A stretch of 64,000 bases of DNA from contig NZ_JACBYV010000001.1 of the NCBI RefSeq assembly GCF_013408425.1, positions 5,394,001-5,458,000 on the forward strand, read 5' to 3'. Below are positions 41,543 through 48,634 of the stretch, piece after piece. The stretch comes from Pseudomonas flavescens (GTDB lineage Bacteria; Pseudomonadota; Gammaproteobacteria; Pseudomonadales; Pseudomonadaceae). Position 1 is the stretch's first letter. Every line of letters begins with the position of its first letter. The position numbers and the translations under genes were made by a program. The notes beneath the pieces are model-generated. The model was not told where the DNA came from. It did not search any database and worked only from the letters and a program-made list of their open reading frames with translations.

Positions 41543-42550
41543 ATGGGTATCGATCTTTCCGTCATCTGGGCGGTGATCATCGTCTTCGGCGTGATGATGT
41601 ACGTGATCATGGACGGCTTCGACCTGGGCATCGGCATCCTCTTTCCGTTCGTGCCGGACAAGGGCGAACGCGACGTGATGATGAACACCGTGGCGCCGGT
41701 CTGGGACGGCAATGAAACCTGGCTGGTGATGGGCGGTGCCGGGCTGTTCGCCGCCTTCCCGCTGGCCTACTCGGTGGTGCTCAGTGCCTTGTATCTGCCG
41801 TTGATGTTCATGCTGCTGGGCCTGGTGTTTCGCGGCGTGGCCTTCGAGTTTCGCTTCAAGGCCCGCGACCACAAACGGCATATCTGGGACAAGGCCTTCA
41901 TCGGCGGCTCGGTGGCAGCGACCTTCTTTCAGGGCGTGGCGCTGGGCGCGTTTATCGAAGGCATTCCGGTCGAAGGTCGGGCGTTCGCCGGCGGCTCGCT
42001 GGACTGGCTGGCGCCGTTCCCGCTGTTCAGCGGCTTGGGCCTGATCGCCGCCTATGCACTGCTCGGCTGCACCTGGCTGATCATGAAAACCGAAGGGCGC
42101 CTGCAGCAACAGATGCACGGGATGGCCCGGCCCCTGGCGCTTCTGTTGCTGGCCGTGATCGGCATCGTCAGCCTGTGGACGCCACTGTCCCAGGCGAGCA
42201 TCGCCGAGCGCTGGTTCAGCCTGCCCAACCTGTTCTGGTTCCTGCCCGTGCCGTTGCTGGTGCTGGCGACCTTCTTCTACCTGTTGCGCTCGGTGGCCAA
42301 CCACGACAACAGCAAGCCGTTCGTACTGACCCTGGTACTGATCTTCCTCGGTTACAGCGGCCTGGGCATCAGCCTGTGGCCGAACATCGTGCCCGGCTCG
42401 CTGACCATCTGGCAGGCCGCCGCGCCCCCGCAGAGCCAGGGCTTTGCCTTGGTCGGCGCACTGTTCATCATTCCGTTCATCCTCGTTTACACCGCCTGGA
42501 GCTACTACGTATTCCGCGGCAAGGTGACGCCTGATCAGGGGTACCACTGA
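41543..42550 (+). CDS. cioB: Cyanide-insensitive quinol oxidase subunit II
   Basis: 335 residues, about eight membrane helices. Family segments: VMMYVIMDGFDLGIGILFPF, NTVAPVWDGNETWLVMGGAGLFAAFPLAY, WDKAFIGGSVAATFFQGVALGAFIEGIPV. The inner of two ATGs (41543) fits the GGGAGG ribosome site better. It pairs with CioA in the inner membrane. Confidence 0.95.
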   Translation: MGIDLSVIWAVIIVFGVMMYVIMDGFDLGIGILFPFVPDKGERDVMMNTVAPVWDGNETWLVMGGAGLFAAFPLAYSVVLSALYLPLMFMLLGLVFRGVAFEFRFKARDHKRHIWDKAFIGGSVAATFFQGVALGAFIEGIPVEGRAFAGGSLDWLAPFPLFSGLGLIAAYALLGCTWLIMKTEGRLQQQMHGMARPLALLLLAVIGIVSLWTPLSQASIAERWFSLPNLFWFLPVPLLVLATFFYLLRSVANHDNSKPFVLTLVLIFLGYSGLGISLWPNIVPGSLTIWQAAAPPQSQGFALVGALFIIPFILVYTAWSYYVFRGKVTPDQGYH

Positions 42551-42693
42551 TGAACAAGGCCAGCGAAAAGAAACCCCTCTGGCAACGCATCGCCTGGCTG
42601 GCCGGCATCTGGACGGTCAGCGTGCTGAGCCTGGGGCTGGTGTCGTACCTGCTACGGCTATTTATGAATGCGGCGGGGTTGAGTACGCCGTAA
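42550..42693 (+). CDS. DUF2474-family small membrane protein of the bd-oxidase operon
   Basis: 47 residues: a basic N-terminus (MNKASEKKPLWQRIAW) and one membrane helix (about 16-38), ending FMNAAGLSTP. Its ATG overlaps the cioB stop (TGATG), so it is translated from the cio mRNA. Size, topology and position match the DUF2474 proteins found after cydB/cioB genes. It is probably a third subunit analogous to CydX or CydS; that is inference. Too short to appear in ordinary gene calls. Confidence 0.82.
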   Translation: MNKASEKKPLWQRIAWLAGIWTVSVLSLGLVSYLLRLFMNAAGLSTP

Positions 42694-42757
42694 GGGTGAG
42701 GATCGTTGCCACGCTTCGCTTGGGAGCGATCTCAATGGGGCTGTTCGGGTTACGAAT

Positions 42758-42783
42758 GGTGGACAAGCTTCGCGTTGTCCACC
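42758..42783. repeat. Palindromic repeat, GGTGGACAA type, copy 1
   Basis: Perfect 9-bp arms GGTGGACAA / TTGTCCACC around GCTTCGCG. An identical copy lies at 43907-43932, on the other side of the pheC-like gene. A related GGTGGA...TCCACC palindrome follows at 42805-42830. Confidence 0.9.
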
Positions 42784-42835
42784 CTACTTGTCGGTAGGGC
42801 GTAGGGTGGATGACGCTTTATCCATCCACCATTTT

Positions 42836-42969
42836 GATCGTTCCCACGCTCCGCGTGGTAACGCCTCCCGTGGCGCTCTGCGCCGCATTTCATTTGCACG
42901 TTTGGCTATCGAGGAATCGGACGCGGAGCGTCCTGCTGATGCATTCCCACGCAGAGCGTGGGAACGATC
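42836..42969. repeat. 134-bp inverted-repeat element
   Basis: Perfect 15-bp outer arms GATCGTTCCCACGCT (42836-42850) and AGCGTGGGAACGATC (42955-42969). Inside are a GGCGCTCTGCGCC hairpin and a GGACGCGGAGCGTCC hairpin. The parts are those of the 18-19 kb array, so this is a single dispersed member of that family. It abuts the end of the pheC-like gene. Confidence 0.88.
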
Positions 42970-42978
42970 GGTGTCTCA

Positions 42979-43770
42979 TTACTGCCCCGGTACCGCCAGC
43001 CAATGGCCAAGGGTCTTCTGATAAGCACCGGTGGCCTTGCTCAAATGCAGCCACTGATCGACGTAGCTCTTCCAGGTCATGTCGTCGCGAGGCAGCAGGT
43101 AAGCTTTCTCGCCGTATTGCATGTAGTCCGTCGGGTTGACGGCGCACAGGCCGGGCATGCGTTTCTGCTGGTACAGGGCCTCGGACGCGTCGGTGATCAT
43201 CACGTCGGCGCGCTTATCCAGCAGTTCCTGGAAGATGGTCTTGTTGTCGTGGAAATTCAGCTGAGCCTTGGGCAAGTATGCCCGTGCAAAGGCCTCGTTA
43301 GTACCGCCCGCCGGCTCGATCAGGCGCACCTCTGGCCTGTTGATCTGCTCGACGGTCTGGTAACGCGAAACGTCTTCGCAACGAACCAGCGGAATCTTGC
43401 CGTCCACATCCAGGGTGCTGCTGAAAAAGGCCTTCTTCTGGCGCTCCAGCGTCACCGAGATACCGCCCATGCCGATATCGCACTTGCCCGCCACCATATC
43501 CGGCATCAGGGTTTTCCAGGTGGTCGGCACCCACTGCACCTTCACCCCGAGGCTCTGCGCGAGCGACTGGGCCATCTCGATATCGATGCCTTCGTACTCA
43601 CCGTCCTGGCGCAGGAAGGTATACGGCTTGTAATCGCCGGTGGTGCACACGGCCAGCTGTCCCTTCTCCAGCACCTTGTCCAGGTGCGACGGCGTTTCCT
43701 GAGCCTGGGCAAAACCCGACAGTCCGATAAGCAGGGTGGTGATGGCGCTGAGGGTCAGGTTTTTCATCAT
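42979..43770 (-). CDS. PheC-like periplasmic protein (cyclohexadienyl dehydratase or solute-binding protein)
   Basis: 263 residues with a signal peptide (LSAITTLLIGLSGFAQA) and a type II periplasmic binding fold. Many segments match what I recall of P. aeruginosa PheC: TTGDYKPYTF, MGGISVTLERQKKAFF, GGTNEAFARAYL, TIFQELLDKRADVMITDASEA, LCAVNP, EKAYLLPRDD and YVDQWLHL. PheC converts prephenate/arogenate to phenylpyruvate/phenylalanine in the periplasm; the catalytic Glu reported for that enzyme appears to correspond to E197. An amino-acid binding role cannot be excluded because PheC evolved from such proteins. No permease or ATPase lies nearby, which favours the enzyme. ATG at 43770 or 43767. 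Confidence 0.78.
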   Translation of the reverse strand: MMKNLTLSAITTLLIGLSGFAQAQETPSHLDKVLEKGQLAVCTTGDYKPYTFLRQDGEYEGIDIEMAQSLAQSLGVKVQWVPTTWKTLMPDMVAGKCDIGMGGISVTLERQKKAFFSSTLDVDGKIPLVRCEDVSRYQTVEQINRPEVRLIEPAGGTNEAFARAYLPKAQLNFHDNKTIFQELLDKRADVMITDASEALYQQKRMPGLCAVNPTDYMQYGEKAYLLPRDDMTWKSYVDQWLHLSKATGAYQKTLGHWLAVPGQ

Positions 43771-43906
43771 GAGTCGATGCTCGCGGTTGTGAGGAGGGGG
43801 CAATCTTGCGAGACACAGTAAGGACGAGACGCCCCGCAGCCAAGCCCCGGAGCAAGGCACTGACCCCAGGCTAACCCGAGTTCATTCGGGACAATGTTTT
43901 GAAAAT

Positions 43907-43932
43907 GGTGGACAAGCTTCGCGTTGTCCACC
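43907..43932. repeat. Palindromic repeat, GGTGGACAA type, copy 2
   Basis: Identical to 42758-42783 (arms GGTGGACAA / TTGTCCACC, loop GCTTCGCG). It lies in the 332-bp spacer between the pheC-like gene and the AT-rich orphan. I see no gene elsewhere in that spacer. Confidence 0.9.
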
Positions 43933-44102
43933 CTACGGATGTCCTTCGATTTGCTGCCTGGAAATGCAGGCTTGACGCTCCGCGTAGTATTTATGAGCCG
44001 AACTGACAATGCCTCGGACGCGTCCTGTTGAAACCTTTCCATGCAGAATGTGGGAACGATCGAGCCCAAGTTGTTCGCGGTGATGGAATAATTGTTGTTG
44101 GT

Positions 44103-44714
44103 TCATATTTTGTGGGTTTTCAGTTTTGTGATCAGTGAGTTTATTTTTTTCTTGTCCCAATTCGAGTGATCCTCGAGAAAAAAATCTCCATCGTCATTCA
44201 GTTTTTTGGCAATTTCATTGTCATGAAATCCTAGGGACTGAAGTTTTAATATTTTTATGACCTGTCTGTTCGCGGTTGGGTTGTTTACATAAAGAGGTTC
44301 TACGGCGCTATGGCAGTGTTTGCAAATGCACGCATGAGTGTTGATGGGGGATGAGCACTTTGGGCAGTCTCTAAGAAGAATGTTGTTCTGGTTCTTGGTT
44401 TTTTGCTTTATTTTCTTGTACATATGCGCATAGAGCATGCCCATGATATGAGCGTTGGGAATGGATAGCGCTATGCATGCCACTGTGATCATTCCTCCTG
44501 TTTTTCCCGAGAATGCTGCAGTGAAACCAATGAGAAATAATATAAGCGATCCGGGTAGTGATAAAAAACCAATAACTAAGGTGGTTAGTAAAAATGAATT
44601 ATTTTCACCATTTGAGTTCTCTGAGGATGAGAAGCCAGAGATAAATGTAAGTGTTAAGGGGATGCTGAGTATCAGTCCGTAAGCAAATGAATGCAAAAAT
44701 GCTGGTTGTTTCAT
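44103..44714 (-). CDS. AT-rich orphan: membrane protein with zinc ribbon and C-terminal helical domain
   Basis: 203 residues, not recognised as a named family. Three or so hydrophobic segments lie in the first half (about 10-28, 42-70, 75-98). A zinc-ribbon follows (CPKCSSPINTHACICKHC, about 115-132), then a polar helical tail (VIKILKLQSLGFHDNEIAKKLNDDGDFFLEDHSNWDKKKINSLITKL) that resembles a recombinase-type helix-turn-helix. Codons are strikingly A/T-rich compared with every neighbour (many AAT, ATT, AAA, TTT), a mark of horizontal transfer. AGGGAAG precedes the ATG. Hairpin repeats lie on both sides. Function unknown. Confidence 0.8.
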   Translation of the reverse strand: MKQPAFLHSFAYGLILSIPLTLTFISGFSSSENSNGENNSFLLTTLVIGFLSLPGSLILFLIGFTAAFSGKTGGMITVACIALSIPNAHIMGMLYAHMYKKIKQKTKNQNNILLRDCPKCSSPINTHACICKHCHSAVEPLYVNNPTANRQVIKILKLQSLGFHDNEIAKKLNDDGDFFLEDHSNWDKKKINSLITKLKTHKI

Positions 44715-44852
44715 TTGTCTTCCCTGGCTATTCAAGCTTTTATGTAACTCTGTGAGATTGCGATATTGACTCAGTCATAACCAAAAGCAATAGGCAGGTA
44801 ACCGCCATCTGTACACGACTATATAAGCTCATCTGTTCGTGCTCGCTAGTAA

Positions 44853-44882
44853 GTAGGGTGGATGACGCTTTTTTCATCCACC
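44853..44882. repeat. Palindromic repeat, GGTGGATGA type
   Basis: Arms GGTGGATGA (44857-44865) and TCATCCACC (44874-44882), loop CGCTTTTT, preceded by GTAG. Related to the elements at 42805-42830 and 55055-55084. It lies in the 381-bp spacer upstream of the TldD-like gene; the rest of that spacer (44715-45095) shows no gene I can support. Confidence 0.85.
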
Positions 44883-45095
44883 ATAGCGATACCGAAAAAT
44901 CACATTGCACTGACGGGGAGACGTTTGTTAATCGGTACGCTGCTGGCTATAAATCGCGTGTCAATACAAAGCCGGCTCTGACACTACGCCATCAAATAGC
45001 CATCCGTCTACGCGATGCTCGCCGCCGCCCTGGTTGCCCAATCCCGGCAATCCTTCCCATACTGCCTCCCTATGCCGCCTACCAAGGGAGCCCCC

Positions 45096-46538
45096 ATGTT
45101 CGCCTTCAGCGAAATCCTGCAACGCCGCTTCGCCGCCCTGCATTGCACCGCCGATTTCTGGTCGCTGCGCCATGTGCGGGAAACCACCGAGCGCTATTGG
45201 GTGCGCCGCAATGTGGCGCGGGCGCCGTCGTTTTCCGACGATGCGGGCGCCATGCTCAGCGTGCGCGTCGCTGGCGTGGAGGCCTACGCGGCGACCAGCG
45301 ATCTCAGCCAGGCTGGGTTGCAGGCGGCGCTCGACAGGGCCGAGGCGCTGGCTCGCCAGCTTGCCGGTAGCAATCTGCTCGATATGCACGAGCTACCGGT
45401 GCCCCATGAGCAGGCCGATGACGTGATGCCCGGCTACGAGCGATCCCTGGCCCGCCCGGCGCACTGGTACGAATTGCTGGCGGCCGAGTCGGCGCGGGTG
45501 CCGCGTGACGAGCGCCTGGTGGACTGGTACGCCGGCCTGAGTTTCACCGCCACCGAGCAGATCTACCTCAACAGCGCCGGTGCCCGTTTGCGGCGTGCCC
45601 AGCACTACGTATTCCCGCAACTGGGGGTGACCGCCAGCGATGGCGCCGACAGCCAGAGCCGCAGCTTCGGCGGCACTCACCTGGCACGCCAGGGCGGTGC
45701 GGAGGTGATCGATCATCTGGGTCTGGTTGGCACCGCCAGCCGTATCGCCGACGAGGCGCTGCAGTTGCTGCTGGCGCCCAACACGCCGAGCGGCCACCGC
45801 GACCTGTTGCTGATGCCGGATCAGATGATCCTGCAGATCCACGAGTCCATCGGCCATCCACTGGAGCTGGATCGTATCCTCGGTGACGAGCGCAATTTCG
45901 CCGGCACCAGCTTTATCCGCCAGGAAGATTTCGGCAGCTATCAATACGGCTCGCCGCTGCTCAACGTGACCTTCGACCCGACGGTTTCGGGCGAGCTGGC
46001 CAGCTACCGCCATGACGATGACGGCACGCCGGCGCAGCGTGAGTACCTGATCCGCGAGGGCATCCTGCAGCGACCGCTCGGTGGTGCGCTGTCGCAGTGG
46101 CGCAGTGGTCTGGAGGGGGTCGCCAACAGCCGTGCCTGCAGCTGGAACCGACCGACCCTCGACCGCATGGCCAACCTCAATGTCGAGCCTGGCACGCAAC
46201 GCCTGGAGCAGATGATCGGCGGCATCGAGCACGGCATCCTGATGAGCAACAACCGCTCCTGGTCGATCGATGATGCGCGCAACAAATTCCAGTTCGGTTG
46301 CGAGTGGGGCCGGCTGATCGAGAACGGCGAACTCAAGGGCGTGGTGAAGAACCCCAACTACCGCGGTATCTCCGCGCAGTTCTGGCGCAACCTCAAGGCC
46401 GTCGGCGATGCCAGTACCTTCGAGGTGCTGGGCACGCCGTACTGCGGCAAGGGCGAGCCGAACCAGGTGATCCGCGTCGGCCACGCCACGCCGGCGTGCG
46501 TGTTCGCCGATATCGATGTCTTTGGAGGGGCTGCCTGA
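45096..46538 (+). CDS. TldD-like metalloprotease subunit (non-canonical paralog)
   Basis: 480 residues. The TldD metal site HEXXXH is present as HESIGH at 249-254, followed by PLELDRILGDERNFAGTSF. The late CGKGEP (about 455) is also typical. TldD/PmbA (TldE) heterodimers are zinc proteases that mature microcin B17 and degrade CcdA. Divergence from the canonical HEAVGHGLEGD motif suggests a second, specialised pair in addition to housekeeping tldD/pmbA. AAGGGAG lies upstream of the ATG. The stop overlaps the start of the partner gene. Confidence 0.88.
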   Translation: MFAFSEILQRRFAALHCTADFWSLRHVRETTERYWVRRNVARAPSFSDDAGAMLSVRVAGVEAYAATSDLSQAGLQAALDRAEALARQLAGSNLLDMHELPVPHEQADDVMPGYERSLARPAHWYELLAAESARVPRDERLVDWYAGLSFTATEQIYLNSAGARLRRAQHYVFPQLGVTASDGADSQSRSFGGTHLARQGGAEVIDHLGLVGTASRIADEALQLLLAPNTPSGHRDLLLMPDQMILQIHESIGHPLELDRILGDERNFAGTSFIRQEDFGSYQYGSPLLNVTFDPTVSGELASYRHDDDGTPAQREYLIREGILQRPLGGALSQWRSGLEGVANSRACSWNRPTLDRMANLNVEPGTQRLEQMIGGIEHGILMSNNRSWSIDDARNKFQFGCEWGRLIENGELKGVVKNPNYRGISAQFWRNLKAVGDASTFEVLGTPYCGKGEPNQVIRVGHATPACVFADIDVFGGAA

Positions 46539-47857
46539 TGGAAGCACGTCAGCATTTCGAGGCGCTGCTCGCGCACCTGAACGCCGAGCTGCAGGCCGGC
46601 GAGGGCTTTACCCTGGAGTACCAGGCCGAGGCTTCGGACTTTATCCGCTTCAACCACGCCCGCGTGCGCCAGGCCGGCCAGGTGCAGCAGGTGTACGCCA
46701 CCCTGGCCCTGTATCAGGACGAGCGGCATGGCGACTTCGAACTGGCCCTCAGCGGTGTGATCGACGATGACCTTCCGCGCCTCGACCAGGCGCTGCAGCG
46801 GTTGCGCGTGGTCGTGCCGACGCTGGTCGATGATCCCTACCTGCGCCTGAATCGCGAGGCGTGGCGCAGTGAGACGGCGGCGGGTGAGGCGGTTCAGCAC
46901 AGCGAGGCGGCCATCGCGCAGATCAATGAGGCGTCTGCCGGGCTGGATCTGGTCGGTTTCTACGCCGCCGGGCCGCAATACCAGGGCTTCGCCAGCTCCT
47001 GGGGCGCCTTCGGCTGGCACGCGGCGAGCAGCTTCAACTTCGAGTTCAGCCTGTTCCACGAAAACGGCCAGGCGGTGAAAAGCAATTATGCCGGCGAGCA
47101 ATGGGATGCCCAGGCCTTCGCCCGCAAGTTGGCGTTCGCCCGTGAGCAGTTGGAATACCTGGGCAAACCCGCCCATGAACTGAAGCCAGGGGCGTATCGC
47201 GCCTACCTGACGCCGGCGGCGCTGGAGGAATTGTTCGGGTTGTTCGCCTGGGGCTTTTCCGCCGAGGCGCTGGCCACCGGTGGCAGCCCGCTGCAGCGGC
47301 TGTTCGCCGGCAACGGCAGTTTGAGCGACAAGGTGACGCTGGACGAGCGTATCGAAGGCGGCCTGGCGCCGGCCTTCACCCGCGAGGGGCCTCGTCAGCC
47401 ACTGCGCCTGGTCAGCCAGGGCAAGCCGGGCGAGCGTCTGGTCAGCTCACGCAGCGCCGCCGAACATGGGCTGATCGCCAACGGCGCGGGCAGCGGCGAG
47501 TACCCGTTCTCGCTGCACCTGCATGGCGGCGAGCTGGAGGAGGGCGAGATTCTGCAGCGCCTCGGCACCGGGCTGTATATCGGCAACCTGTGGTACAGCA
47601 ACTTCTCCGACCTGCCGGCCGGGCGCCTGACCGGCATGACCCGCTTCGCCACTTTCTGGGTCGAAGACGGCCGCATCCAGGCACCGGTCAACACCATGCG
47701 TTTCGACGATTCGCTGTTCGATTTCCTCGGCCCGAACCTGGAAGCCCTGACCCGTGAACCGGAGCTGCTGCTGCCCAACGGCACCTACGGCGCCCGCCAG
47801 ACCGGCTCGATGGCGCTGCCCGGCGCCTTGCTGTCGCGGTTTACCCTGACGTTGTAA
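46538..47857 (+). CDS. PmbA/TldE-like partner protein
   Basis: 439 residues, without an HEXXXH motif, as expected for the non-catalytic TldE/PmbA partner. It opens MEARQHFEALLAHLNAELQAGEGFTLEYQAEASDFIRFNHARVRQAGQ and ends with a GTYGARQTGSMALPGALLSRFTLTL segment. The ATG overlaps the TldD-like stop (TGATG) with GGAGGGG upstream, so the two are coupled and presumably form one heterodimer. The substrate is unknown; no obvious precursor peptide gene lies next to it. Confidence 0.85.
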   Translation: MEARQHFEALLAHLNAELQAGEGFTLEYQAEASDFIRFNHARVRQAGQVQQVYATLALYQDERHGDFELALSGVIDDDLPRLDQALQRLRVVVPTLVDDPYLRLNREAWRSETAAGEAVQHSEAAIAQINEASAGLDLVGFYAAGPQYQGFASSWGAFGWHAASSFNFEFSLFHENGQAVKSNYAGEQWDAQAFARKLAFAREQLEYLGKPAHELKPGAYRAYLTPAALEELFGLFAWGFSAEALATGGSPLQRLFAGNGSLSDKVTLDERIEGGLAPAFTREGPRQPLRLVSQGKPGERLVSSRSAAEHGLIANGAGSGEYPFSLHLHGGELEEGEILQRLGTGLYIGNLWYSNFSDLPAGRLTGMTRFATFWVEDGRIQAPVNTMRFDDSLFDFLGPNLEALTREPELLLPNGTYGARQTGSMALPGALLSRFTLTL

Positions 47858-47870
47858 GGAAGATATTCCT

Positions 47871-47939
47871 GGGTATCGCTGCGATCAACCGCAGGCTACG
47901 GGTGACTCTGGTAGCCCGGTGTCGAGCGCAGCGATACCC
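47871..47939. repeat. Inverted-repeat element, GGGTATCGCTGCG type
   Basis: Perfect 13-bp arms GGGTATCGCTGCG (47871-47883) and CGCAGCGATACCC (47927-47939), enclosing smaller GTAGCC/GGCTAC motifs. A relative lies at 58863-58936. It follows the PmbA-like stop and may act as a terminator or transcript stabiliser. Confidence 0.85.
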
Positions 47940-48002
47940 GGGGAAAGGCCAGCCGCGTGTGCTGATCAATGCTCATCCATGATTTGCCGTTACCAATGAG
48001 GC

Positions 48003-48299
48003 TCACTCGAGCATATGGGCGCGTAATAGGCGCTCCTCTCGCATGATGTGGATGATAAAAACCGTTGTATCCGAAACGCGGTAAAAAATCCGGCAGGGCG
48101 GGACGACGACTTCGCGATAGAGAGCGTTTGGCAACTCGGCAGGACCGCGGCCGGACATCGGGAATTCGGCCAATCGTGCGACCGCTTCAATCACCTTTTT
48201 GACGAGTGCTCGTGCGGCATCCGGTTTGTCGAGGGCTATGTACTGCGCCAGATCCTCGAGTTGTTCGAGCGCGGGGGTCGTCCAGACTATTTCAGCCAT
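48003..48299 (-). CDS. ParE/RelE-superfamily toxin
   Basis: 98 residues. Features of the ParE/RelE fold: EIVWTTPALEQLEDLAQYIALDKPDAARALVKKVIEAVARL, then SGRGPAELPNALYREVVVPPCRIFYRVSDTTVFIIHIMREERLL. ParE members poison gyrase and RelE members cut mRNA; the sequence does not decide which. It overlaps the antitoxin gene by 13 bases and is second in the operon, the usual order for Phd/YefM pairs. Confidence 0.9.
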   Translation of the reverse strand: MAEIVWTTPALEQLEDLAQYIALDKPDAARALVKKVIEAVARLAEFPMSGRGPAELPNALYREVVVPPCRIFYRVSDTTVFIIHIMREERLLRAHMLE

Positions 48300-48544
48300 T
48301 TGCTCAGCCGTTCCTTGGCCTGTTCATGGCTGATGGTATTGCCTTCGACCACGGCTCGTTCGCCTCGCGCGAGGGCATCCAGCAGTGCAAGGCGTTTCTG
48401 CATGAACTGATAGTCATCGACGTCCACCAGATAAGCCGAGGGGATTCCATGCTCTGTGATCAGTATGGGCTCTTTGGATTCGTGAAGATCGGCAAGGATC
48501 TTGGTGGCCTGTCGCTTCAGGTTGGTGACCAGTTCGACTTTCAT
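48287..48544 (-). CDS. Phd/YefM-family antitoxin
   Basis: 85 residues. The N-terminal DNA-binding part is MKVELVTNLKRQATKILADLHESKEPILITEHGIPSAYLVDVDDYQFMQKRL, typical of Phd/YefM. The charged C-terminal tail (ERAVVEGNTISHEQAKERLSKWL) should wrap the toxin. It is preceded by a perfect palindromic operator 25-46 bases before the ATG, fitting autoregulation by the antitoxin-toxin complex. Confidence 0.9.
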   Translation of the reverse strand: MKVELVTNLKRQATKILADLHESKEPILITEHGIPSAYLVDVDDYQFMQKRLALLDALARGERAVVEGNTISHEQAKERLSKWLK

Positions 48545-48568
48545 GGTGGGGACCCGACGCGTAAATTA

Positions 48569-48590
48569 AAGTATCACTTTAGTGATACTT
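48569..48590. promoter_or_regulatory. 22-bp palindromic operator of the toxin-antitoxin operon
   Basis: Arms AAGTATCACT (48569-48578) and AGTGATACTT (48581-48590) are perfect inverted repeats around a TT centre. It is AT-rich and lies directly upstream of the antitoxin gene. Almost certainly the autoregulatory site. Confidence 0.88.
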
Positions 48591-48634
48591 CCCCCCCTTC
48601 GCAATGCTCGCTCATTCTCTCGACTCCAATGGTG

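Noticed and set aside
44858..45370. 170-residue plus-strand frame beginning in a palindromic repeat and overlapping the TldD-like gene
   Set aside because: Its ATG is part of the GGTGGATGA repeat and most of its length is an alternate frame of the TldD-like gene.
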